From the NCBI RefSeq assembly GCF_042242105.1, contig NC_092032.1, positions 17,037,915 through 17,101,914 of the forward strand: a DNA stretch of 64,000 nt. The letters are read 5' to 3'. The notes below the pieces were generated by a model. It saw only the letters and a program-made list of their open reading frames with translations, did no database searches and was not told the origin of the DNA. This stretch comes from Pempheris klunzingeri. Lineage: Eukaryota > Chordata > Actinopteri > Acropomatiformes > Pempheridae. The position numbers and the translations under genes were made by a program. This document shows positions 1-43,289 of the stretch, one piece after another; position 1 is the stretch's first letter; every line of letters starts with the position of its first letter.

Positions 1-26750
<26,750 letters not shown>

Positions 26751-28010
26751 AACAGCAAGAGTGGTCCTGTCTAACGTGTCTGTGAGGATTTAAAGAAAAA
26801 AGAGAAGCGAGAATGAGTGCGTAAATGTACGAATGTGGGTATTTTAGCTAAGGTTACTGCACAATATTTTTTCTACAAAGTATACTTTATGTATCTACTG
26901 TACATACTGTGTATAGGCTCTCGTGATTGTTACTGGAATAATGCTGAAGAGATGTTTATGTGTGTAATTCCACTGACTTGTTGGCCATACTGGAACAGAC
27001 ATGGAGCAAACCTGGACTTCCTCCTGCAAGACTGAACCCCGCTAATGAGAGAACGAGACTTGGCTGAGGATGTGCGGCGATAATGGGACAGAAATGGACT
27101 CTGTGGATTGTTACAGCACTAAAGGGGTCACTGGGACTATTGCAGAAGAGTGCAGGAGGAGGCCTTTTTAAAGGAATCATGGTTGAGTTCTTCCTATTAT
27201 AAGTGGTATGAAGAATGTATTACTCTCTTTGGACTAACACTAGTTGCTTGTGACAATATTGTCATTTTCAAAACAATATGTATGTGTTTTTGTTTTTTTT
27301 TGCTTGTACTTGAAGTATGTGGATGTAACTGAGGGCTGCTTTCTGAGCTGGGTGCTGTGGGAAGTTTGTTTTTTCACAGTACACTCACAACAGCCAGATA
27401 TTAGCTTGAGGGACTGGAGGATTATTATAGTTTTATCAAATAAAGACTGAAAAACAGTAATGAAATGCTGATACTATAGTATGTAATGCTTGGTACAGTA
27501 GTTTTTATTTCCAAACTTTGTCCAGTTATAGTCCAAAAAGTAAGTTTTTACATGTGTGCATTGTTTTTATCTCAAAAAGAAAAAGTGCCTCTTCTTTTTT
27601 TCTTTTTTTCAAACTGTTTTTACCAACAGTTGTCTAGACGAGAATAATACATTTGAAAGCATTTTTAGGAGAAAATAATCTCACAGGCATTCCAGAGATT
27701 TTTCTTCTGTTTCGGGGTCTTTCCTGTTTTCAGTTGAACTCACAGCGACATCAGAGCGTTCAAATCTACGTCAGTGTCTACGTTTGGTGATATTTTTAAT
27801 GGGCACTTAAAACCTGGGAGAGAAGAAATGACTTTAAACTTTAAACCTGCATGAGACAATGTTTTCTGAACAGTGAACATCTCGCCTGTGTACAGCAACA
27901 ACATGGGCGCAACGCCCTCCCTCAACAAACACTGGAAATAAATAATCTTTATTAGATCCTCCTGTCTGCTTGGTCTCATTGTTTCATGTCCCAGATTTGG
28001 AAAGAATAAA
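26751..28010 (+). other. arhgap21: arhgap21 3' untranslated region
   Basis: AT-rich non-coding sequence follows the stop. Canonical AATAAA signals occur at 27439-27444 and 28005-28010, giving short and long 3' UTR options of about 0.7 and 1.3 kb. The true end cannot be fixed from sequence alone. Confidence 0.6.
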
Positions 28011-29300
28011 GGATTTTATTCTTAATCCGTGTCTGAATACACGAGTATTCATGATTATTGTTTCTATTTCTGAAAGTTATTTAGGGAAAGTAGCTCAGTT
28101 ACCTACAATAACAGGAAAGAAAACGTGCAGATAAAATGATAAATGGAGTAAATGTGAGGCTGACAGGTGCGTATGTCACCTTGAAGTGTTAGAAATAGTC
28201 CACTTGACTATAATTTGACAACCTAATGTCTCGAGAGGAGCTTTAAGTTCAAGTTTTAATACTTTTACATACATTTTCTTGAGAACTGGATTTCTTTATC
28301 CACTTACAAGTTTGACAAGGAAAGCATGAAATAAATAAATAGACATTTTCAATACATCCCTGAGAAATGAAACAAACCCATCTAATCAAACATGTACATG
28401 TCTGACTGATGATGTTAAAGGGTCATTGAAAATCACTGCTTCATAGAATAACTTTCCTAACTTATCTAACATGTAAAATAAAGCTAATAGTGTTTTAGAG
28501 AAAAATTGTTTCAGCAACAAATAATCTAAAATTATAATAACAGAGATTATATAGACTTTGTTCTAACTTTGGCTCCACCTGGTGGTAACATCATGAAATA
28601 CACCACGGCAATCTATTTCCAGAATAATAATATTATCATTTTTAAACAGCGTTACAAAAGTGCTTTACGTAGAAAATAGTAGATTAAAACAAGCAAATCA
28701 GAATCAGAATCCGCATTTCAGGGAATTTGCTTTATTGCTTTAAAAATTAGATGTTTGTAGCCCCATTTTCAGACCATTGTCTGATTGGACACTAAGGTCT
28801 GTACGTCAGCCTCCACCAGCCGTCAGTGTTGTCTGCGCAGGAACATGTTTAGAGAACAAGAACTTTGTGTTTCTTACAATCAAGATAGTACATCTGCTTC
28901 TTAAAACAATAGAGGAGATTAGAGGAGTCTGTCAGGCCACACTGACCTGTACAACGTTTAAGAAACATATGAAACACTTAAAACTTCTGATTAACTTTGA
29001 AACATTTTGTTGTAATATTCAATTCTTTTTTTTTTTCTCAAAGATATTTTTATTGAATTTTTCCACAAATGTATGGTACAGATATAAAGTGATGACAGGA
29101 AGTTTGTCAAAAACATAGTCAACTCAAAGAAAGACAGATAATCCTGTCCATGCACAGTAGGGAGAGAGTATATTCAATTCTGATGTAACACAGAGAAACA
29201 ACACACATCCAACACGGAGGATCTGGGAGGATAAAAGTCTTTGTTAAACACAAACTCCTGCTCAAAGTTACTTTCTAAATGTTTCACGGGGTTTTTATTT
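28011..29300. other. Intergenic, arhgap21 to apod
   Basis: No supported gene. A piece at about 28695-28740 (AATCAGAATCAGAATCC then TTGCTTTATTG) resembles a common teleost interspersed repeat; a related phrase recurs near 39071. Confidence 0.6.
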
Positions 29301-29388
29301 TAATCTTCATCACTTCGCCTTCACCTCCCAGCGTGGGAATGTGCGCGTGATGACAATTCAGCTAACGAGCTGCCTCGTGCTGACGGAG

Positions 29389-29396
29389 TGACGTCA
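29389..29396 (+). promoter_or_regulatory. Consensus cAMP-response element at the presumed apod promoter
   Basis: A perfect TGACGTCA palindrome lies about 140 bases upstream of a splice donor (29533) that probably ends the non-coding first exon of apod. CREB/ATF proteins bind this site. Its position in a local GC-richer patch near a first exon supports a regulatory role. Confidence 0.5.
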
Positions 29397-29399
29397 CGC

Positions 29400-29532
29400 G
29401 GAGGTGAACACACCCAGTCTGTTTGTCCGCAGAGCTCGAGACACTTTCCACCACCACCATCATCATCATCACCATCATCATCACCACCACCACCATCACT
29501 AGCAGCAGCAGCAGCAGGTTCCCTCAGCTGAG
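29400..29532 (+). other. apod: Probable non-coding first exon of apod, with CAC/CAT triplet run
   Basis: A strong donor (CAGCTGAG then GTAAGAGC) at 29532/29533 ends a block without a usable start codon. The next exon starts with ATG right at its acceptor (31051), so a spliced 5' leader is required; this block is the best candidate. It contains a run of CAC/CAT/ATC triplets (about 29449-29496) followed by AGC repeats. The transcription start is unknown. Confidence 0.5.
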
Positions 29533-29697
29533 GTAAGAGCGGCTTCATGTCCAACACATTATTAGAATAAGATGCAGCTTTCACAGGATACAAGTGTTTA
29601 AATTAAGTGACTTTTATTTAAAATTCACTTTGTTTTATCCTCTGTGGTCCTGAAGTTGTATTTTACTGGAATATTTCACCACTAAACCCTCCTCTGT

Positions 29698-29778
29698 AAC
29701 TACTATTCCAATAATAACTATTATTATTCTTATTATACTACTACTACTACTAATAATAATAATTATTATTATTATTAT
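29698..29778 (+). repeat. AT-rich trinucleotide repeat
   Basis: Interrupted ATT/ACT/AAT triplets in the apod leader intron. Confidence 0.8.
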
Positions 29779-30059
29779 GGTTGTTGCTGTTGCTGCACAG
29801 TAGCAGCCTCTGTCCTGCTGTAGAGAAGCAGCCTGTGTGGAGCTCTTACATAAAACCAGAAGAACAGGTGTGGCAGCATGTGTTTGTGTCAAGACACAAA
29901 AAGAAAAGATTTTTTTTTTTTTTTTCCACCAGACTTATTTTACAGAACATCTCTGTGGGGGACAAATGTAAGATAAAATGTAAACACTGTCAGGTATGCA
30001 GGCGCCAACACCCTCCTCACACGCCATTAAAAGCTCACTGTGCAAAGTGCAAAAACTAC

Positions 30060-30390
30060 TTTGTTGTACTTTACTGTAAGTAAAAGTACTCATTATGCAG
30101 AATGACCTGCTTCACAATAATCTACAACATGTTATTGTATTTTTAATTACTGATGGCTGCTGAAGGTGGAGCTGATTTAAGTTTATATTAGTTTATATGG
30201 GTAACTTTTTAATTACCCATCAATAAAGATCAATAAAGCCTCGTTCATATCACAGGATCACAACTTATTTTGTATTTGTTAAATCTGGAAAGTTAACAAA
30301 TGTACAAACTACAATATTCCCGTCTGAAATGTACTTAAGTACAGTGCTGAAGTATTTGTAGTGTACTTCTACTTTCCACCACTGCTGCTG
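30060..30390. repeat. Interspersed repeat of the CAGTGGTGGAAAG family
   Basis: Contains AAGTAAAAGTACTCATTATG, AGCTGATTTAAG, TGAAATGTACTTAAGTACAG and terminates in ACTTTCCACCACTG, hallmarks of a repeat spread through teleost genomes. It has no coding capacity. Relatives in this window lie at 34993-35090, 35609-35700, 36410-36545, 43490-43865 and 44522-44950. Confidence 0.65.
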
Positions 30391-30543
30391 CTGCGTAGTG
30401 AAGTTTTGTATTTTACTGAACATTTTCCCAAAAAAGAAACAGTTTTATAATAATATGATGAAATGTCTGTGTTTACTATGCCATACTAAGAAGAAAAGAT
30501 TTTTAAAACAAAACACGATGAGGATGAGCAGGCGAACTGTGAC

Positions 30544-30544
<1 letters not shown>

Positions 30545-30584
<40 letters not shown>
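30545..30584 (+). repeat. GT microsatellite
   Basis: About 20 GT units. Confidence 0.95.
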
Positions 30585-30586
<2 letters not shown>

Positions 30587-31050
30587 AACACTTTACAGAC
30601 AACAAGGGTCCTGTAGCAGTGGATCTGGCTGCACGACCCTGAACACAGACAGCAGGGTTATTGTGTAAATGGTTCATAATGTGGAAGTTTGCAGTCGGTG
30701 CGTTTTAGTGTTTGCAGAGAGGAATGAAAACTTTATATCTGAAGGAGTAAACGACTGCAGTCTTCTGCAGATCAGGTTTCTCCATTTTCCTGTGATTTAT
30801 AACAGAGTTCCTAAAGACCTAAAAACAAATTGTCACTCTGACAAAACAAAACACAGCTGGTTTTCTATGAGTTACTTAACAAAAGAGTTTTTTTTAATTG
30901 TCTAACATTGTATGCAGCGGCTTCCCCTGTATCATGTGACGTGTACAACACTTCATACTGGCAGACAAAGAAACGCTTGGACGTAGCTTTATGTTTTTGT
31001 CTGTCTGTCTTTGATTGGAATTGCCCTTTAATTTTCTTCCTCTTCTGAAG

Positions 31051-33209
31051 ATGTCTGCCGTCTGCCTCCTCCTCCTGCTGCTCCCTGTGGTGTCAGCTCA
31101 GACCTACCACTGGGGTCCCTGTCCCGTCCCAAAGGTGCAGCCCAGCTTCGACCTCCAGAAGGTGAACTCATGAAAACATTCACACACACACACACGGTGA
31201 CACACACACACACACACACACACACACAGCTGACGGCCCCCCTCTGCTCACAGTATTTAGGTCGGTGGTATGAGATCGAGAAGCTCCCTGCCTCCTTCGA
31301 AAGGGGGAAGTGCATCGAGGCCAATTACGCCGTCAGGAAGGACGGCACCATCCAGGTGCTCAACTCTCAGTTCTAGTGAGTGCTGACGGATTTTTACTGC
31401 TGATTCTGACTTCAAACATTTCATCTCAGAGCTTCACACCAGTCACAGCTCTGCACGTCTTTGCCATCAGACCTCGGCTTTTCTCTCTGCTTCAGATGAG
31501 ACAGTTGACAGCACTCACATGTCTGTGCAGCATCTGAAAAGTCTGAGATATGGATGTAATGGACATTTTCTTTGTTAGAATAACCAAAACTGAAAATTAG
31601 GATTTGATGTGAAGAGTCGTATTCATATTTAATGACAGATTAGTCATGCATGTAGTCCTTAGGTTCTCCCTTAGACTGTGTCTCAGTGCACATAGCCAGA
31701 TGTAACCGTTTCTCTCTCTCAGTAAAGACAAGGTGAGGACAGCAGAGGGGACAGCGGTGGTCCAAGACCCGAGAGAGCCGGCCATGCTCGGAGTCAGCTT
31801 CTCGTACTGTAAGTTCACTTCTGCGTCCTTATCCTCTTTTGTAGTCTTGTCTAGTTTGTTATTATGAAGTGTTGTAGATATATACATCCTGTATATGAGA
31901 GATATCTTGCTAAAAATGACAAAGTTCCTTATAAAACAGAACAAAAAAGACAGAAAATCGAACAAACAGTTGCTGTTCTGCGCCGCACATAGCAGACTTT
32001 CCACTCATCACATACCATGATGGTATATCGGCTGACTCACGATGCCTCAGTTCATTTGTAACATCAACGACAAAGAGTCCGTCTGTCCATCTGTCTGTGA
32101 ATCATGTGATCATTTATTCTGGTCCACCTAGTTGTCAGTAGATATTTATGTTGTTTTTCAGCCAGCTTGAGCGTTACATCACTGGTGCAGCTGCTAAGGT
32201 GCCGGGGTTCACAGGGTTCGCACCAAGTCTTGGAGGTCGTTTGGAGAATTTAACCGTTTTGTTTTTCCAGGTTTGGACTGTGCTTCAATTCATGTTTACT
32301 GAACACAGTCTGGTGTTTCACCTGCACGGTTACTCATGTAAGCCTGAGGATCTTTGAAAGAAAACAATCAGGTGGTCATATTTGTGTGCAGCCAAAGTTA
32401 ATATGAACAGCTGGTAAAATAAATAAATTACTGTGAGTATAAAAGGTATTCTGTATCTATATCTATCTATCTATCTATATTTATGTGATGATAAAGGCTT
32501 TGAGAGTCTGATCATTTTGGGTTGAGGTACCTTGAAAGTGCTTGAATTTTACTGCTATAAAACTGTATGAGTCCTGGTTTCCAGTGTGACCTCTCAGGTG
32601 AAGAGGAGTTTTTTATTTTTAGCCACACTGGTTATTTATTTAACCAGGAAGTCCCTTAAAATGAATTATTGTTTTTCAAGGGAGACCTGGGCTCTTGGTT
32701 GGTTGTTAGTCTGCTTTGGTCCAGACTGAAATATCTCAACAGGTTTGGAGGATTGCCATGAAATTGGCAGTGGATGAATCCTCGTGACCCTGGTGATCCC
32801 CTCACTTTTCCATGAGGCTGACGTTTGAGTCCTAAAATCACCTGGATCAAGATCAAGTTCAGCCAGTGCAGTGTGATGTTTCAGATCAGCTAATCCAGCT
32901 CTGATTTCTCTTGTAAATCCGTTTCTAAACTTCACCTTGTCACTATGGTCATTGTCTCTGTGGCTTTTGCTCCCAGTCACTCCCTACAGCCCCTACTGGA
33001 TCCTGACCACCGACTACACCAGCCTGTCCGTCGTGTACTCTTGCACGGACATCCTGCGCATTTTCCACGTGGACTACGCCTGGATCCTCGGCCGGTCGCG
33101 CTTCCTGCCCCCAGAGACGGTGCGCTACGCCAAAGAGCTGATGATCAGGGAAGGAATCGACCTGTTCAGGATGAAGGCCACGGATCAGACGGGCTGCAAG
33201 GATAACTAG
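31051..33209 (+). CDS. apod: Apolipoprotein D-like lipocalin
   Basis: Exons 31051-31161, 31254-31375, 31723-31808 and 32977-33209 join in phase to 183 residues (human ApoD 189). A 16-residue signal peptide (MSAVCLLLLLLPVVSA) precedes the mature start QTYHWGPCP. The lipocalin signature is YLGRWYEIEKLP; later come TTDYTSLSVVYSCTD and VDYAWILGRSRFLPPETV. Four cysteines (GPCP, GKCIEA, YSCTD, TGCKD) can make the two ApoD disulfides. ApoD is a secreted carrier of arachidonic acid, steroids and other small lipids. The ATG sits immediately at the splice acceptor. As I recall the human protein, its two N-glycosylation sites and the free Cys are not conserved here. Teleosts have several apod copies; which one this is remains open. 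Confidence 0.93.
31182..31228 (+). repeat. CA microsatellite in apod intron
   Basis: Two CA runs separated by GGTGA, close to the exon-2 acceptor. Confidence 0.9.
31809..32976 (+). other. apod: apod last intron with repeat pieces
   Basis: No exon is visible. The part at about 32627-32830 looks like two joined interspersed repeat fragments: one around TTTAACCAGGAAGTCCC and AAGGGAGACCTGGGCTC, the other around GACTGAAATATCTCAACAGG and GATTGCCATGAAATTGG. Both phrases are common in fish introns. A short TATC run lies near 32457-32480. Confidence 0.55.
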
Positions 33210-33367
33210 GGATTCATGGAGGCTTCCACTACCCAGACACAGCAGGGTTAAGAAAAGTGCTGTATAAAAAGTTTTATTATTGTTTTTTATCATCATAGCA
33301 AACATACTCGACTCATCACATCCCAAAGTTGCTGCCTTAAATTTTTAGCCTTTCAAAGATGCTGAAA

Positions 33368-33373
33368 AATAAA
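33368..33373 (+). terminator. apod poly(A) signal
   Basis: AATAAA lies 159 bases downstream of the apod stop codon. It is the first canonical signal after the gene. Confidence 0.7.
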
Positions 33374-34024
33374 TTCTGTTGAATCAAATGAAATAACTGA
33401 TCCATTTTTCATCATTTGATTTAAACGTCACCTTGAATGAAACTTGGTAAAATGCAATTGTTTAGATTAAAAACCTTGTATTTTCATAACTTAACAAGGG
33501 ACTTAGACCATCGTCATGTTGTTCCTCGTATCCCTGAGTTCACTCTGCTGTGTTACAGATGTGGAAACATCAAGATGTTTCTGAAATATATTTTTTTATA
33601 TTCTAATCCTGTAATAACTGCTCAGTACTTATAAAGGTGGAGGAAATGGAATTTGTAAAATCTACATCAATGAAGTTACTCATCGTTCACAGTGAGTTTG
33701 TTGTATTTTGCTATTGTTCCATCATGTGATATAATGTTGTAAAAGGCAAAAAGTGGTGAGGTCTGTGTGTATTAAAACTGTGTTCATCCAGCAGTTGTTT
33801 GGTCGCTCTTATCATTTATCTGCTGAGCACTGTGCTGACTGCCTGAACAACAGTGAGGAGATAGAAGGAATCTAGGATTTTCTGTCCAAAGTCTAAAAGT
33901 ACCAAAGTTACAGCATTAGAAACAAAAAACAGATACACGAGTGGACAGATTTCTTTTTACCACCTGGAAATAACAAGGCAGGACTTTACTGTGTAAATAC
34001 AGTGCAATCTGGGCAAGGCTTAGC

Positions 34025-34027
<3 letters not shown>
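33374..34027. other. Intergenic, apod to otos
   Basis: AT-rich sequence without supported genes or recognisable repeats. Confidence 0.6.

Positions 34028-34110
<83 letters not shown>
34028..34110 (+). repeat. Long uninterrupted GT microsatellite upstream of otos
   Basis: About 41 GT units without interruption, the longest simple repeat of the window. It ends at the start of the block taken as the otos leader exon. Long alternating purine-pyrimidine tracts can adopt Z-DNA and are highly variable in length. Confidence 0.97.
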
Positions 34111-34111
<1 letters not shown>

Positions 34112-34216
34112 AGGTCCACGGGCTCTTCCTGTGCTGAGCCCCACACACCACAGACCACAGTCAACCAGCAGATGAACAGCAGCATCTCTCTGCACGGCTC
34201 CACGAACCAGTTACAG
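34111..34216 (+). other. otos: Probable non-coding first exon of otos
   Basis: A donor (GTTACAG then GTAAACATC) at 34216/34217 is followed by an acceptor (CTGTCTGTTTAG) at 34378, just upstream of the otos ATG. The block between the GT repeat and the donor is the likely leader exon. Its 5' end cannot be set. Confidence 0.4.
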
Positions 34217-34387
34217 GTAAACATCTGCCAGATTCTTAATAATCTTAAAATGTCTGTTTTACTCAAAACAAAATGAGGCTAAACTACAAGTTGTTTTTTA
34301 GGAATTAGGTGTGATCATGTTGCATAAACCTGCAGCCTGTACTGATAGACTGAACCCTTCGTATTTCTGTCTGTTTAGGAGGGTAAG

Positions 34388-35302
<915 letters not shown>

Positions 35303-35492
35303 GGGGAAGGCTGGACGGAGCCAGGAGGGCAGGAGGAGGGCAGGGAGGGAAGAAAAGCATTATGGGCAAATGAAACCATAGAGTAGCAAGTATATCAATG
35401 TCTGAAGCATAGCCATACATAAAGAATACAGATGTAGAGCATATACTAGCCCTTTTGTAGGATTGTATAATATCTTCACGTGATGTGCCACA

Positions 35493-35498
35493 AATAAA
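35493..35498 (+). terminator. otos poly(A) signal
   Basis: AATAAA 190 bases after the otos stop. Only about 460 bases separate it from the cops9 start codon. Confidence 0.75.
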
Positions 35499-35608
35499 CA
35501 CAAGACTTTTCCACATATGTAATGTTGTCTATAAAGTTATTTAATTTTCTTTTATCTTTTTATTTACATTCTTCTAAATCTTCTTTCCCTTGCTTTCTTT
35601 TGAGGATT

Positions 35609-35700
35609 TCTTCAAGTATTTGAAGTAAGTAGTATTTCTACAATGTAGAATTGGCACATTTACTTGAGTAAATTCATCTGAATTATTCTTCCACCATTGA
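35609..35700. repeat. Interspersed repeat fragment between otos and cops9
   Basis: Contains TTTACTTGAGTAAATTC and ends TTCTTCCACCATTG, the end phrase of the CAGTGGTGGAA family in reverse. Confidence 0.5.
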
Positions 35701-35942
35701 TATGATAAAATATTTTATATTGTATTAATTTCCGGAATATTAATAAATAAAAACTGCTCCTGTCACACTTAAAATACTGGTTTTGCACTGTGTTTAAAAA
35801 GCGGACGCATTGCGAAAGAGCCAGTGGAGCGAGTCGAGCCCAATTTACTGTTGCACACCGTTGTTTTGTTTATGTGTGCGGAGAAGCTAAGTTAGCCTAG
35901 CTAGTCACAAACAGCAACATCTTTGAATTTAAGTGCTGCTGA

Positions 35943-40578
<4,636 letters not shown>

Positions 40579-40701
40579 CGACAGCATGTGACCACCTGTG
40601 TGTTTCTCTGAATGTGTACATATAATGACAATGAAAATTAGCTTTTTCTGACTTCTGATCATTTGTACAGCACTTCCTCCTCCTGAATGTCACCATACTG
40701 A

Positions 40702-40707
40702 AATAAA
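40702..40707 (+). terminator. cops9 poly(A) signal
   Basis: AATAAA in CTGAAATAAAGCC, 124 bases after the stop codon, followed by a T-rich stretch. Confidence 0.8.
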
Positions 40708-42300
40708 GCCTTTCTGTTTTTACAAAAAAAAAAAACCCTGTCATGGTAAACCAGGTGTCTGTGGATTCTGAGAATCCCTCACATTCCAGCTTCAGAGAAA
40801 ATTATGAGTATAGTTTTGGCGGCGTCGTGTTTGAATCTGCTCCCGGCTGGATTGTAGGTTTGTGGGCTCTGTGGAACACCTGTTGGCAAACGTTAATTAC
40901 ATACGAGATACAGTGTTAACATGACTGCCGAATGCCCAGTCGGGGCACGATGGGACAGGAAAGGGGCTGCAAAAAAATGTGGAAATGCTTATTCAGGTGT
41001 AGACTTGGACAGTAAAGGCTTTTTTTTGTCATTGAGCCAATAACTGTAGAAATGCACTCAGGGATCATAAAAATGGAAACTCTGTGATGCGACTTTATTT
41101 TCACATTAGAATGACTTATGTGCTTTTACTATTTTTATCCATTTGTCCTGACTGCAGGGAAATTGAGTTAAATTTAAATGTACTCTGTGTACAAGTGTTA
41201 TTTTCCCTGAGATGATGCAGGCCCACAAACCAGCTGCACGTGTGTAGGCTGTGATTCCAAAGTAGTGACAGTCCACGGCCAAAAGTATGTGGACGCACCT
41301 CATTCTGACTCTATAGGCTTTAATCTGCTGCTATAACAGCCTCCGGTCCTCTGGGTATGTTTTCCACACAATGTAGGAACCTGGCTGCAGAAATGTGGCC
41401 TCATTCAGACACAAAAGCATCAGTGAAGTCCAACACTGATGATGGGCGATAAGGCCTGGCGCCAGTTCGCCCCAAATGTGTCGGATGGGGATGAGGAGAT
41501 GAAGCAGATTAGCTGAGTGTTGAACTGTGTATAATAACCCTAAACTATTATAAGAAACTGCTGAAATGAAGGAAAAAAAAAACTTAAAAGAAAGTGTCCT
41601 CTCTCTAAACTATATTAAGATAATGTTCAAAATCTAATTTGGTCCTCATGAGACATGATTTATTTTGGATTAAATCAGTTCAAAATTATCTTTTAAAGTG
41701 GAAAACACCAATTTCTGCATAAACTAATGAAACCTGCTCAGAATCCGGCGTGCACACAAACCTCATAGGACCGAGTGTCACGAAGGAACAATGGGCGTAA
41801 TCAGACGTGCTGATGTTGCATCACACATCAGCGCTATATGGCTTTTTCAGAAACCCACTAAAAGTCACACTCTGTGTGTACGAGTGTGCGTTACAAGGCT
41901 GGCATGCCTGAACACAGTTAAACTGAGGAGGAAACTGTAGATTATCAAATTCCTCATGTGTAGACCAGCTGTCCCCGCATGTGTGTGTTCACGTTTAGAC
42001 AGAAGCTGTGGTTTGGCCCTCATTGAGGGTCTCTTAGAAGTGCTTATGTGGCACCTCAGCTCCCCTTCATTATTTCCTGATGTTTTCTCTCCTCTGTCCC
42101 TTTCTATCCTTGTTTTTCCTACTTGGGATTGTTGCTTCGTCCCCTCTCCCGAAAACAAACATCAGAGTCTAATCCTATGAGTCACATTTAAGGTCAGAAA
42201 TCAATTATTAATCATGAATTTGTCACATTCAACTACTTCAACTCGAACTTCTTACCATCTCTCCACGTCTCCATCCCTGCTCCAGGCCCTCCCACCTTCC
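40708..42300. other. Intergenic, cops9 to actinodin
   Basis: Besides the repeat at 41268-41490, no gene or RNA is visible. Short open frames at 41865-42180 on both strands lack support. Confidence 0.6.
41268..41490. repeat. DNA-transposon-like interspersed repeat fragment
   Basis: Begins CAGTCCACGGCCAAAAGTAT then GTGGACGC and contains GCTATAACAGCCTCCGGTCC, TCTGGGTATG and GATAAGGCCTGGC. This order of phrases matches a widely dispersed vertebrate repeat that I know from fish genomes. It is a diverged 5' part without coding capacity. Confidence 0.6.
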
Positions 42301-42330
42301 CTCCTGTCCTGCCTTTAATTACGCCCTCCG

Positions 42331-42474
42331 ATTGGCTGAAACTTTCTGAAAGTCTTCCGACCAATCAGGCGTCTTGTTGAGTTGGCCCTCGACCCCCTCA
42401 GGTGGTCTCTGTGTGTGTTTTTTTCCTGTGTGAGTGTTAATGAATACTTGTTGCGTGTGTGTTTTGGTTTAAAA
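42331..42474 (+). promoter_or_regulatory. Probable actinodin promoter: two CCAAT boxes and a TATA-like site
   Basis: An inverted CCAAT box (ATTGG at 42331-42335) and a direct one (CCAAT at 42361-42365) lie 26 bases apart. A TATA-like TTTAAAA follows at 42468-42474. If it acts as TATA box, transcription would start near 42500 and give a leader exon up to the donor at 42680/42681. NF-Y binds paired CCAAT boxes. The call rests on motif spacing only. Confidence 0.45.
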
Positions 42475-42499
42475 CCTTGCCCGATTCCTTCGTCAGGGC

Positions 42500-42680
42500 A
42501 GTCTGTCAGAAGGGCCGCAGGGACAGGGTGCACCAGGAGCCTCCATCATACTCACAAACACACATACTCACACACACACTTAGTGTTTGAGCCCAGGTGG
42601 ACTGAGTCACCTGGCCTGTCGGGCTTCATTTGAGTCCACATCTGGATCCGCACACAGACACGCTGATAAAATAACCACAG
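42500..42680 (+). other. Probable non-coding first exon of the actinodin gene
   Basis: A good donor (ATAACCACAG then GTAAGAGAC) lies at 42680/42681. The next exon begins after GTGTTGGCAG at 43271, with 19 leader bases before the ATG. The 5' end is inferred from the TATA-like site. A CA-rich simple repeat lies inside at about 42547-42582. Confidence 0.45.
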
Positions 42681-43289
42681 GTAAGAGACTCTGCAGTGAT
42701 TCTGTTTACTTTGGAAGATTTAGGTACTTATCGGGGATTCAAGGTCAGGTTGAAGTCAAGTTTGGCTGCTCGACAACACCTGGTTCTGTTTTACGATGAC
42801 AAACCAGTAGCTTCAGCCCAGCAAGGAGCCTTGTGGCAACATGTTTGTTTAAAGCCTCCAAATCAGAGTTCACTTCCAAGCTGCAGGGTTCACTTCACCC
42901 ACTGGCCAGGTGAAAACAAGCACAGCTCTGGGGTCTGGGGTTGTGATCGGAGTGGAAATACAACACCTTGCAACAGTGATTTATAAGGTTTAGATCTTTT
43001 GGGGCTCTTGGTCTGAGAGGACCTGCTTCTAAATAAGCAGCTGTGTGAGGAATTTGTGAAAAAAAGCCTGAACCCTAACGCAGTCATTGTAGCATTTATC
43101 AAAAAGATGTGTGCACATCCATAGAAAATACAACTTTACTGTCATTAATGTATATTATTTTGGCAACAATACATCATCTGCTGTGATTTTAAGACAGAAA
43201 TGAAGGAGATGGCGTGGGGGTTTTGGGGGTAAAGCATCGCTCTGATTGTTGGTGTCTGTGGTGTTGGCAGGAGCAGAGGAGGTCAAGCC

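Noticed and set aside
32148-32357. Possible extra apod exon in the last intron
   Set aside because: Including it would break the phase between 31808 and 32977, which already join perfectly into a full lipocalin.
33916-34266. Minus-strand frame with a His-Thr repeat, and plus-strand frame with Cys-Val repeat
   Set aside because: Produced entirely by the GT microsatellite.
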